9,925 nt of DNA, from assembly GCA_026992695.1 (NCBI GenBank), contig JALWYP010000525.1:1-9925 (forward strand), in the 5' to 3' direction. The translations under genes were made by a program, and so were the position numbers. The notes beneath the pieces are model-generated. The model had not been told where the DNA came from, did no database searches, and worked only from the letters and a program-made list of their open reading frames with translations. The stretch's first letter is position 1, and every line of letters begins with the position of its first letter. Source of the DNA: Flavobacteriaceae bacterium. GTDB taxonomy: Bacteria > Bacteroidota > Bacteroidia > Flavobacteriales > Flavobacteriaceae. Shown here piece by piece: positions 1-5,779 of the stretch.

Positions 1-110
1 ATATAGTCGCCAATCTTTTTATACCAAGTAATAATGGCTGCTTCAGAGATGCTCTCACCTAACTTTGGTAAACGGATTTCTACAAATTCTGAAACTTTTT
101 TATTAGCCAT
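1..110 (-). CDS. 2-oxo acid dehydrogenase E2 (dihydrolipoamide acyltransferase), N-terminal part only
   Basis: Only the first 36 codons are in the window; the gene continues past the left edge. The translation from the ATG at 108-110 contains IRLPKLGESISEAAIITWYK followed by KIGD, the opening strands of a biotinyl/lipoyl domain. In complete proteins the lipoylated lysine lies further on (DKVD-type turn), outside the window. E2 subunits carry acyl groups on lipoate between E1 and CoA in pyruvate, branched-chain or 2-oxoglutarate dehydrogenase complexes in the cytoplasm. The LPKLGESI pattern resembles branched-chain or pyruvate-type E2 more than flavobacterial 2-oxoglutarate E2 (VPSPGESI-like), but this cannot be settled from 36 residues. 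It lies 109 bp downstream of paaY on the same strand, with its own possible promoter in the gap, so it is probably a separate transcription unit. Confidence 0.85.
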   Translation of the reverse strand, partial: MANKKVSEFVEIRLPKLGESISEAAIITWYKKIGDY

Positions 111-143
111 AATATGTTATTATTTATTCACTAAAACGGAATA

Positions 144-168
144 CAAAGTTAACTAATGTTTGTTAGTT
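144..168 (-). promoter_or_regulatory. Possible promoter -7 box with adjoining inverted repeat upstream of the E2 gene
   Basis: On the minus strand, 151-144 reads TAACTTTG, an exact match to the Bacteroidota -7 consensus TAnnTTTG. It is placed to give a leader of about 25-30 nt before the ATG at 110. Directly upstream and abutting it is an inverted repeat with arms AACTAA (151-156) and TTAGTT (163-168) around a 6-base spacer. This is the sort of site a TetR-type repressor could use to block the promoter. I do not find a TTG -33 element at the usual 19-base spacing, so the promoter call is tentative and the operator role is inference. Confidence 0.4.
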
Positions 169-219
169 TTTCTATTCATTCAAAAAAGATATTATTCATT
201 TTATGCTTAAAGATAAATT

Positions 220-819
220 TTAATTATTTTTTTTAAACTCGTTAAGGGTTTTATAAAAATCTTCTTGTACAGGTCTGTTTTCGGGAATTTCTCGTAAAGG
301 TTCAACTTCTTTTAAACTTTCAAAACAATCTTGTGGGAGTTGTTGATACAGTTTAGTGCCGGCAGTTTTCCAAGCAATCATTTCATCACTAACATCCTTA
401 CTAATTTTTGCCGGATTTCCTATTACCAATTTGCGTTTGGGAATAATCATTTCGGCTTTTACAAATGCCATTGCTCCTACTATGCATTCATCGCCTACTA
501 CTGCATCATCCATAATTACTGAATTCATTCCGATAAGGCAATTTTTACCCAAATTTGCTCCGTGAATAATGGCACCGTGTCCTACATGAGCACCTTCTTT
601 TAAAACAATGGTTTTTCCGGGAAACATATGTACCGTACAATTTTCTTGTACATTAACTCCGTCTTCCAAGATAATTTCGCCCCAATCACCACGAATGGCT
701 GCACCTGGACCAATATAGCAATTTTTACCGATGATGACATTGCCGGTAACGGCAGCCAACGGATGTACAAAACTGCTAGGGTGTATAACGGGTATATGTC
801 CTTTAAATGAGTAAATCAT
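220..819 (-). CDS. paaY: PaaY, hexapeptide-repeat thioesterase-like protein of phenylacetate catabolism
   Basis: This 199-residue protein is a trimeric left-handed beta-helix protein of the gamma-carbonic-anhydrase superfamily. Imperfect hexapeptide repeats (for example VIIGKN, YIGPGA, LIGMNS, VVGDEC) run from about residue 14 to 130. His64, His81 and His86 (in HGAIIHG) match the three zinc ligands of the superfamily. The tail after residue 140, with AWKTAGTKLYQQ and EVEPLRE, is typical of PaaY rather than of other gamma-class proteins, and the length fits the E. coli protein (196). PaaY is described as a thioesterase that rescues the PAA pathway by cleaving dead-end CoA adducts. The gene lies 172 bp downstream of the crotonase gene and third in the block after paaZ, which supports the assignment. 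The ATG at 819 is preceded by a 7-bp tandem repeat. A carbonic anhydrase-like role is the main alternative but is less likely. Confidence 0.9.
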   Translation of the reverse strand: MIYSFKGHIPVIHPSSFVHPLAAVTGNVIIGKNCYIGPGAAIRGDWGEIILEDGVNVQENCTVHMFPGKTIVLKEGAHVGHGAIIHGANLGKNCLIGMNSVIMDDAVVGDECIVGAMAFVKAEMIIPKRKLVIGNPAKISKDVSDEMIAWKTAGTKLYQQLPQDCFESLKEVEPLREIPENRPVQEDFYKTLNEFKKNN

Positions 820-846
820 TTGATTGTTGATTTATGATTTTTGATT
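819..846 (-). repeat. Four-copy 7-bp tandem repeat abutting the paaY start codon
   Basis: Read on the minus strand, four consecutive heptamers of consensus AATCAWN end exactly at paaY; the last base of the final copy is the A of its ATG. The first and fourth copies are identical (AATCAAA), and the other two differ at their last bases. The repeat occupies the place where a ribosome would bind, so a change in copy number would alter the leader sequence but not the reading frame. No protein-coding role is apparent. Confidence 0.7.
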
Positions 847-939
847 GCTTTCTAAATCAAAGTCATTCTTATTAAATAGCAAATTTTTAATTTTTACCAT
901 AAAATTAGATTTTAGCTTACCTTATAAATTACTTCAATA

Positions 940-985
940 CCTACAAGGTTTTAACTTGTCTGCCTCGGGCAGAAAACCTTGCAGG
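940..985. repeat. Nested palindromic intergenic repeat downstream of the crotonase gene
   Basis: Outer arms are 940-952 (CCTACAAGGTTTT) and 973-985 (AAAACCTTGCAGG), complementary at 12 of 13 positions. Between them is a second hairpin, TCTGCC (959-964) and GGCAGA (968-973), around a 3-base loop. It begins 6 bp beyond the crotonase stop codon and could fold in RNA of either strand. There is no following T-run, so it is not a standard intrinsic terminator. It shares its outline with the palindrome at 1765-1789, and I recall similar palindromes scattered between genes in Flavobacteriaceae. A REP/MITE-like intergenic element is the best reading. Confidence 0.7.
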
Positions 986-991
986 AAAACA

Positions 992-1744
992 TTACTTAAA
1001 TCGTTTTAATGTTTCTTTAGTAAAATCGCTTAACACCAGTCGTCCGCTAATTGCTGCACGTTCAGCTAATAAAGTATCCCAATCTTCGGTGCCTTTCCAA
1101 AATACTTTTTTCATTTCTTTCATGGCTTCAGGATTATAAGTACATAAATTTTCGGCAAATTTTTGTACGGCTTCATCTAATTCTTCTACGGTTTCAAAAA
1201 CGTGAGTATATAATCCTTTTTGTTTAGCCCATTCTGCCAGATAAAACGTGTTGGCATCAATGGCTATTTGGCTCATTCCGCTAAGACCTAATTTACGTTC
1301 TACTGCAGGTCCTACTACAAAGGGACCAATACCTACATTGAGTTCGCTTAATTTAATCGAAGCATATTTTGTTGCCATACAGTAATCTGTTGCCGAGGCA
1401 ATACCCACACCGCCTCCAACGGTTTTTCCTTGTATTCTTCCTATGATAAACTTCGGGCATTTTCGCATGGCGTTAATAACATTGGCAAAACCCGAAAAGA
1501 AAACCTTTCCTGTTTCTGCGTCTTGTATATTAATGAGCTCTTTAAAACTTGCACCGGCACAAAAAGTACGGTTGCCGCCGCTTTTAAGAATAATAACCTT
1601 TACTTCTTTGTTGTTTCCAGCATCTGTAATGGTTTGTGCTAATTCTGCTAGAATATTTCCTGGCAAACTGTTGTGAGCAGGATGAAAGAACTCGATGGTT
1701 GCGATTCCTTTATTTAAGGTTTGTTTTACGTAGGGTTTAGTCAT
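992..1744 (-). CDS. Enoyl-CoA hydratase/isomerase (crotonase) family protein of the PAA block
   Basis: This 250-residue protein has the normal length and landmarks of a single-domain crotonase. FCAGASFKEL (61-70) supplies one oxyanion-hole amide and GKTVGGGVG (106-114) the other. The segment SELNVGIGPFVVG (133-145) carries Glu134, matching Glu164 of rat enoyl-CoA hydratase. The counterpart of the second catalytic acid, Glu144 (GGGCE in the rat enzyme and PaaF), is Gly114 here. The protein may therefore not be a plain hydratase; isomerase or other crotonase chemistry is possible. It sits between paaZ (54 bp upstream) and paaY, so a role like PaaF or PaaG, acting on the dehydroadipyl-CoA or ring-derived CoA intermediates, is likely but not proven. 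A methylglutaconyl-CoA hydratase role is an alternative. The ATG at 1744 gives a normal N-terminus. It was probably transcribed with paaZ. Confidence 0.85.
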   Translation of the reverse strand: MTKPYVKQTLNKGIATIEFFHPAHNSLPGNILAELAQTITDAGNNKEVKVIILKSGGNRTFCAGASFKELINIQDAETGKVFFSGFANVINAMRKCPKFIIGRIQGKTVGGGVGIASATDYCMATKYASIKLSELNVGIGPFVVGPAVERKLGLSGMSQIAIDANTFYLAEWAKQKGLYTHVFETVEELDEAVQKFAENLCTYNPEAMKEMKKVFWKGTEDWDTLLAERAAISGRLVLSDFTKETLKRFK

Positions 1745-1764
1745 GAAATAAAAATATTTTTAGC

Positions 1765-1789
1765 CTCACAGGTTTTAAAAACCAGTGAG
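1765..1789. repeat. Palindrome between paaZ and the crotonase gene
   Basis: Arms CTCACAGGTTTT (1765-1776) and AAAACCAGTGAG (1778-1789) pair over 11 of 12 positions around a single central A; the only mismatch is A1770 against A1784. It starts 9 bp beyond the paaZ stop codon and ends 20 bp before the crotonase start. The left arm matches the left arm of the repeat at 940 at 12 of 15 positions, counting flanking bases. No T-run follows on the minus strand, so partial attenuation or mRNA processing between the two genes is more likely than full termination. Confidence 0.7.
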
Positions 1790-1798
1790 AGATTTGTT

Positions 1799-4288
1799 TT
1801 ATAATAATCCAAATTGTTTAAAATGATGGTTTAAATGTTTTCGCTCCAGCAAACTCCATTCGTATTTATTTAAACTACCAAACACTACATTTTTGGTTGT
1901 AGCATTCGGATTTTCTTTAAAATAATCTAAGTATTGTTGTCTTGCCTCCTGTAATTTTGCTTTAGCAGTATCTAAATCGGGATGTTTTAATTTTGTACTT
2001 TCTTTAGCTAAAGGAAAATCATAATTTCTTGGCATTGGCTCGTAATTATATAAAGTTGATTGTACTTTTTCTAATACTTTTTCAGGAGTAACCACTTCAA
2101 AATCTTGAATTTCACCAGAAGCAATTTTGTAACTAAACTCTAGATGTTCTAACATTTCCTGGGAAGACATATTTCCCCATTTTGGTTTGGTATTTTCAGT
2201 AAGTTTAGATAAAACCGATTGAATTACCTCTTCCGAAATTTCAACAAAAGCAGTTTGCTTTTTCTTTACCATTGTTAAAACGGTAGCAATGGCTACTAAC
2301 TCATCTTCAGCGTCAAAAATTTCGGCATACCATTTTACGATGCCGCTGGGATGTTCTTTTCCGTTTACATCTCTTTCAACTTTTTGTTTGCAAGTAAGAC
2401 GTACATATATGGTATCATTATGATAAATGGGTCGAATAAAACGGCAGTCTTCCAGACCGTAATTGGCTGCTACGGGTCCTTTGTTAGGATAAACAAATAA
2501 TCCTGCTGCTGCGGCAAGGATAAAATAGCCGTGAGCCGTACGTTTTTCAAAAATACTTCCTTCGAGTGAAGTAATATCGGTATGGGCATAAAAATGATCC
2601 CAAGTAAGATTTGAGAAATTAATGATATCGGTATCGGTTACTGTACGTTTATGAGTTTTCATCGACATTCCTACTTCAATATCTTCCCAATGGTATGAAA
2701 ATGGATGCTTATCTGCTTCTTTATAAGCAGCTTTGGCTTGATAGATTCCAGTTACTTCGGTAAGTGTTGTGGGTGACCCTTGAATAGCACAGCGTTGCAT
2801 ATAGTGTTTTACACCACGCATTCCGCCCATTTCTTCTCCTCCTCCTGCTCTTCCGGGTCCTCCGTGAACCAAAGTTGGTAAAGGCGAACCGTGTCCGGTA
2901 CTTTGTTGGGCACTTTCTCTGTTTAGTACTAAAATACGACCGTGATGTGTAGCGGCTTCTACTACATAATCTTTGGCAATGGTATCGTTGTTAGTAACAA
3001 TAGATGAAACCAAAGAGCCTTTTCCGAGGTGGGAAAGTTGGACTGCTTCTTCTAAATTTTTATACGGCATTAATGTACTTACGGGACCGAAGGCTTCAAT
3101 TTCATGAACTCCGGTGTTTTTAAACGGTTTGTCTTCCCGAAGCAAAACGGGCGATAGGAAAGCTCCTTTTTTTGCAGAAGCTCCTATGGTTTTTATTTCA
3201 TCTAAATTACCATAAACCATTTTGGCGGTTTTGGTGATTTCACCAACTCGTTCTTTTACTTCTAAAACTTGATCTTTGCTTACCAAAGCTCCCATTCGCA
3301 CTTCTTTTAATCTAGGATCACCAATGGTCACTCGATCTAGTTGCTTGGCAATAGCAATTTGTACGTCTTCTATATATTTTTCGGGAACAATAATTCTACG
3401 AATAGCAGTACATTTTTGACCACATTTTACTGTCATTTCTTTACGTACTTCTTTAATAAAAATATCAAATTCGGGTGTTCCGGGAACTGCATCTTCACCC
3501 AAAACACAAGCATTTAATGAATCTGCTTCCATATTAAACGGTACCGATTCTTCAATAATACGAGGATGTGCTTTTAACATTCTTCCTACTGAAGCAGAAC
3601 CCGTAAAGGTAACTACATCTTGTGAAGTGACCGTATCTAAAATACTTCGAGCCGAACCGGCGATAAGTTGTAAACTGCCTTCGGGTAAAATACCCGATTC
3701 TATAATTTCTTTAACCACCGCTTGTGTTAAAAAAGAAGTGTTGGTTGCGGGTTTTACAACAGCAGGAACACCTGCCATCCAATTTACTGCACATTTTTCT
3801 AACATTCCCCAAACGGGAAAATTAAATGCATTGATATGTATAGCAACACCTCGTTTTGGAACTAAAATATGATGTGCCATAAATTTCCCGCCACGAGAAA
3901 GATCTATTGGATTTCCTTCTACGTGGTATGGCTGATTGGGAAACAATTTTCTAAGAGACGCATTGGCAAAAAGATTTCCGAAGCCACCTTCTATGTCTAT
4001 CCAACTATCTACTTTTGTCGCTCCGGTACGGTAGCTGAGTTCGTAAAATTTATCTTTCCGCTTGGTAAGATACAGTGCTAGTTTTTTAAGCATATTTCCT
4101 CGCTCTTGGAAAGTCATTTTACGAAGTGTTTCTCCTTTTTCTCTTCCGTATTGAAGTGCTTGTGCAATATCCAGCCCTTTAGTGTCTGAAAGCGCAATAA
4201 TTTTTCCAGTTACAGCATCATACATTGGTACACCCTCACCGTTTCCGGTAAGCCATCTTCCTGTGATATAATTTTCTAGTTTTTTCAT
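1799..4288 (-). CDS. paaZ: PaaZ, oxepin-CoA hydrolase / 3-oxo-5,6-dehydrosuberyl-CoA semialdehyde dehydrogenase, with extra C-terminal DinB/DUF1569-like domain
   Basis: PaaZ opens the oxepin-CoA ring with its MaoC-like hydratase domain and oxidises the resulting aldehyde with its NADP-dependent dehydrogenase domain. Numbering from the ATG at 4288, the dehydrogenase spans about residues 1-500, with NAFNFPVWG (about 153), general base Glu254 in FNMEADS and nucleophile Cys293 in GQKCTA. The PaaZ-specific ESAQQSTGHGSPLP (458-471) follows. The hydratase domain (about 525-675) has WDHFYAHTD with Asp564 and His569, then HGYFILAAAAG. E. coli PaaZ ends near here at 681 residues. This protein continues for about 150 more: KWGNMSSQEMLEHLEF (His715) and LLERKHLNHHFKQFGL (His818, His821, His822), which resembles DinB/DUF1569 four-helix metal-binding proteins. 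A GTG two codons upstream (4294) is possible, but the ATG gives MKKLENYI, aligning with the E. coli start. No frameshift is seen; the fusion is one open frame. It heads the PAA block. Confidence 0.95.
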   Translation of the reverse strand: MKKLENYITGRWLTGNGEGVPMYDAVTGKIIALSDTKGLDIAQALQYGREKGETLRKMTFQERGNMLKKLALYLTKRKDKFYELSYRTGATKVDSWIDIEGGFGNLFANASLRKLFPNQPYHVEGNPIDLSRGGKFMAHHILVPKRGVAIHINAFNFPVWGMLEKCAVNWMAGVPAVVKPATNTSFLTQAVVKEIIESGILPEGSLQLIAGSARSILDTVTSQDVVTFTGSASVGRMLKAHPRIIEESVPFNMEADSLNACVLGEDAVPGTPEFDIFIKEVRKEMTVKCGQKCTAIRRIIVPEKYIEDVQIAIAKQLDRVTIGDPRLKEVRMGALVSKDQVLEVKERVGEITKTAKMVYGNLDEIKTIGASAKKGAFLSPVLLREDKPFKNTGVHEIEAFGPVSTLMPYKNLEEAVQLSHLGKGSLVSSIVTNNDTIAKDYVVEAATHHGRILVLNRESAQQSTGHGSPLPTLVHGGPGRAGGGEEMGGMRGVKHYMQRCAIQGSPTTLTEVTGIYQAKAAYKEADKHPFSYHWEDIEVGMSMKTHKRTVTDTDIINFSNLTWDHFYAHTDITSLEGSIFEKRTAHGYFILAAAAGLFVYPNKGPVAANYGLEDCRFIRPIYHNDTIYVRLTCKQKVERDVNGKEHPSGIVKWYAEIFDAEDELVAIATVLTMVKKKQTAFVEISEEVIQSVLSKLTENTKPKWGNMSSQEMLEHLEFSYKIASGEIQDFEVVTPEKVLEKVQSTLYNYEPMPRNYDFPLAKESTKLKHPDLDTAKAKLQEARQQYLDYFKENPNATTKNVVFGSLNKYEWSLLERKHLNHHFKQFGLL

Positions 4289-4310
4289 TTTCACTGCCTG
4301 AAAGGCTATT

Positions 4311-4372
4311 TATATTTACTTGGTAAATATACGGTTTATTTGGTAGAAAAAAATCATTTAGACCTACTTGGT
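4311..4372 (-). promoter_or_regulatory. Operator-like palindrome and repeated TAYTTGGT boxes upstream of paaZ
   Basis: TATATTTAC (4311-4319) and GTAAATATA (4323-4331) form perfect 9-bp arms around TTG. The palindrome ends 22 bp before the paaZ ATG. Overlapping it, TTTACTTGGTA (4315-4325) is repeated as TTTATTTGGTA (4335-4345), exactly 20 bp later, about two helical turns, with one difference. A third core TACTTGGT lies at 4365-4372. Such spacing suits a regulator bound on one face of the helix, for example a PAA-responsive TetR-type protein. No regulator gene is in the window, so the role is inferred from position alone. Confidence 0.4.
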
Positions 4373-4473
4373 TTTCTGTTTTAAGAAGTCAAATCCAAAT
4401 TAGTATGCTCTTGAAGTAAAACTATTTCTGCTTTGTTTGTGCTTGAATAACGTTTCAATTTAGTGCTGTCTTT

Positions 4474-4499
4474 TATTCATATGAATACTTTAGCTAAAG
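4474..4499. repeat. Two abutting perfect palindromes
   Basis: TATTCATATGAATA (4474-4487, 14 bp) is followed without a gap by CTTTAGCTAAAG (4488-4499, 12 bp). Each is a perfect dyad. They lie about 185 bp upstream of paaZ and about 105 bp beyond the sigma gene stop. They could be protein-binding sites or a remnant of an intergenic element; short AT-rich palindromes also arise by chance. Confidence 0.4.
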
Positions 4500-4605
4500 G
4501 TTTCTTTTAAATAGTCTAGGGTAATAAAGAAATTCGTGTTTTTTTAAAAGTTCAAAGCTGTAACTTTTTTTAGGGTAAATATTATTATTGTATATTTTTC
4601 ATATT

Positions 4606-5274
4606 TTATATTAACTTCATCACATTCTCTGTGATTCTATCACATCTATTGAAACCAAATTCAAATATGTTTTTATGATTTGCTACTTCATAAAGCTTCT
4701 CTTTTAGCATTTCTTTTGATCTGTGTAGACGGACTTTTACATTAGCAACGCTTAAACCTAAAACAACTGAAATTTCTTTTAAGCTCATTTCTTCCACTTC
4801 TTTCATAACGTAAACAGTTTTGTATTTAATGTTTAAACTGTCAATAGCACTTTCTAATATTTGCTTTGCTTCATTCCGTATCATCTTATCCTGCGGATTT
4901 AATTGTTTGTTATCGGGAATTTCAAAAAGTGTATCACTTAAATTATTTGATTGTTCTGTTAGATGATATAGTTTTCCTTTTTTCTTTAGACGAGCCAGTG
5001 ATTCATTTATTCCAATGCGAATAAGCCAAGTAGAAAAAGTAGATTCTAATTTAAATTGATGTAATTTGGTAAAAGCCTTAATATAGCTGTCTTGCATTAT
5101 ATCTTCAATTTCTGCCTCATCTTTTAGATAGCTTCTAATTACTCGATATAATTTTTGATTATTACGTCTTACTAATATTTCATAAAGTTCTTTTTCTCCA
5201 CTTAAAATACGTTTTATGACTTCCCCCTCTTTTATTTTATGATGGTTAAAATCATTGATGTTTATTGCTTCCAT
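4606..5274 (-). CDS. ECF-type RNA polymerase sigma factor (sigma-70 family)
   Basis: This 222-residue protein has the two-domain layout of an extracytoplasmic-function sigma factor. Region 2 spans about residues 26-96 with EDIMQDSYIKAFTKLHQF (57-74) and the promoter-melting segment ending TFSTWLIRIGINESL. Region 4 (about 139-192) has the helix-turn-helix MSLKEISVVLGLSVANVKVR followed by LHRSKEML. The charged tail with FNRCDRITENVM is a recurring ending in one sigma subgroup I recall from Bacteroidota and Proteobacteria. It directs RNA polymerase to a dedicated promoter set. It is divergently oriented from the doxX-like gene, with 120 bp between them. No anti-sigma factor gene adjoins it: downstream is a 317-bp gap and then paaZ. 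Control may therefore be at transcription, or through a partner elsewhere. The ATG at 5274 is the natural start. Confidence 0.92.
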   Translation of the reverse strand: MEAININDFNHHKIKEGEVIKRILSGEKELYEILVRRNNQKLYRVIRSYLKDEAEIEDIMQDSYIKAFTKLHQFKLESTFSTWLIRIGINESLARLKKKGKLYHLTEQSNNLSDTLFEIPDNKQLNPQDKMIRNEAKQILESAIDSLNIKYKTVYVMKEVEEMSLKEISVVLGLSVANVKVRLHRSKEMLKEKLYEVANHKNIFEFGFNRCDRITENVMKLI

Positions 5275-5315
5275 TTTTATTAGTCTTTTACTTTAGATAA
5301 TATAATTTAAAAAAA

Positions 5316-5333
5316 GATACAAAATTTTGTATC
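5316..5333. promoter_or_regulatory. 18-bp perfect palindrome in the sigma/doxX divergent intergenic region
   Basis: GATACAAAA (5316-5324) and TTTTGTATC (5325-5333) are exact reverse complements. An A-run lies on the left and a T-run on the right, so transcripts of either strand would resemble a short terminator. However, it sits between two divergent starts: 41 bp from the sigma gene ATG and 61 bp from the doxX-like ATG. That position fits a shared operator or a leader attenuator better than an end-of-gene terminator. Which protein binds it, if any, is unknown. Confidence 0.5.
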
Positions 5334-5357
5334 CTTTTTTTAAATCTGCAATCAAAA

Positions 5358-5366
5358 GGGGGTAAC
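5358..5366 (+). promoter_or_regulatory. GGGGGTAAC box upstream of the doxX-like gene, possible ECF -35 element
   Basis: GGGGGTAAC stands out in an otherwise A/T-only stretch 28 bp before the ATG at 5395. Bacteroidota ECF sigma factors are known to use -35 elements containing GTAAC, and an ECF gene lies divergently next door. I do not see a convincing CGTC-type -10 element after it, and a -35 here would put the transcription start at or past the ATG. The call is weak. Confidence 0.25.
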
Positions 5367-5394
5367 AAATTTTAAAACAATTAAAAAATTAATT

Positions 5395-5778
5395 ATGAAT
5401 TCAAATGTACAATTAGTAAAAAACATTTTAAAGCTCACTTTTGGGTTGGTGCCAATCGTTGCAGGATTAGATAAATTCACCAACATTTTAACAGATTGGT
5501 CTCAATATATTTCTGAAAGTTTTTATGGGATGCTTCCTTTTGAACCTACTACATTTATGATGATAGTTGGTGTTATCGAAATTATTGCTGGTGTCCTTGT
5601 TTTAACTAAAACAAAAATTGGTGCTTATGTAGTTTCTGCTTGGTTGGTGGCAATTGCTTTGACTTTAATTTTTAGTTGGGCTTTTGTAGATGTTGCCGTA
5701 AGAGACTTAGTAATGGCTATTGGTGCATTTTCTTTAGCGAAATTATCGGAAGTCAACTATAGTAAATCCAATAATTAA
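5395..5778 (+). CDS. DoxX-like small integral membrane protein
   Basis: This 127-residue protein is almost entirely hydrophobic, with four predicted membrane helices at about 9-26, 53-71, 76-96 and 100-116. The first helix region FGLVPIVAGLDKFTNI matches the DoxX-family pattern of a conserved G-x-x-K/R-F near the end of helix 1, and IEIIAGVLVL fits helix 2 of that family. DoxX-like proteins are mostly of unknown function; some are linked to quinone oxidoreduction or oxidative stress, but nothing here shows a cofactor site. It is the only plus-strand gene in the window and is divergent from the ECF sigma gene, so it is a plausible target or partner of that factor. The ATG at 5395 fits the length of relatives. 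It ends in an inverted repeat region before the convergent tRNA terminator. Confidence 0.75.
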   Translation: MNSNVQLVKNILKLTFGLVPIVAGLDKFTNILTDWSQYISESFYGMLPFEPTTFMMIVGVIEIIAGVLVLTKTKIGAYVVSAWLVAIALTLIFSWAFVDVAVRDLVMAIGAFSLAKLSEVNYSKSNN

Positions 5779-5779
5779 T

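Larger units (their letters stand above)
4289..4605. other. 317-bp gene-free gap between the sigma factor gene and paaZ
   Basis: No open frame here has recognisable protein similarity and all frames are broken by stops. The paaZ-proximal end holds the palindrome and TACTTGGT-type repeats, and the middle holds two abutting perfect palindromes (4474-4499). I found no exact TAnnTTTG on the minus strand, so the paaZ promoter is not located. The segment next to the sigma gene stop (4560-4605) is AT-rich without a clear hairpin terminator. Confidence 0.6.

Noticed and set aside
331..810. Plus-strand open frames opposite paaY
   Set aside because: They are antisense shadows of a clearly recognised gene and show no protein family features.
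220..819. Calling PaaY a carbonic anhydrase
   Set aside because: The zinc-ligand histidines are shared by the superfamily, but the C-terminal EVEPLRE tail and the PAA neighbours favour PaaY.
4289..4605. Possible gene remnant between the sigma gene and paaZ
   Set aside because: Short frames on both strands are interrupted by stops and resemble no family I recognise.
5316..5341. Dyad plus T-run as a true terminator
   Set aside because: It fits the shape, but no gene ends here: both adjoining genes start and point away from it.
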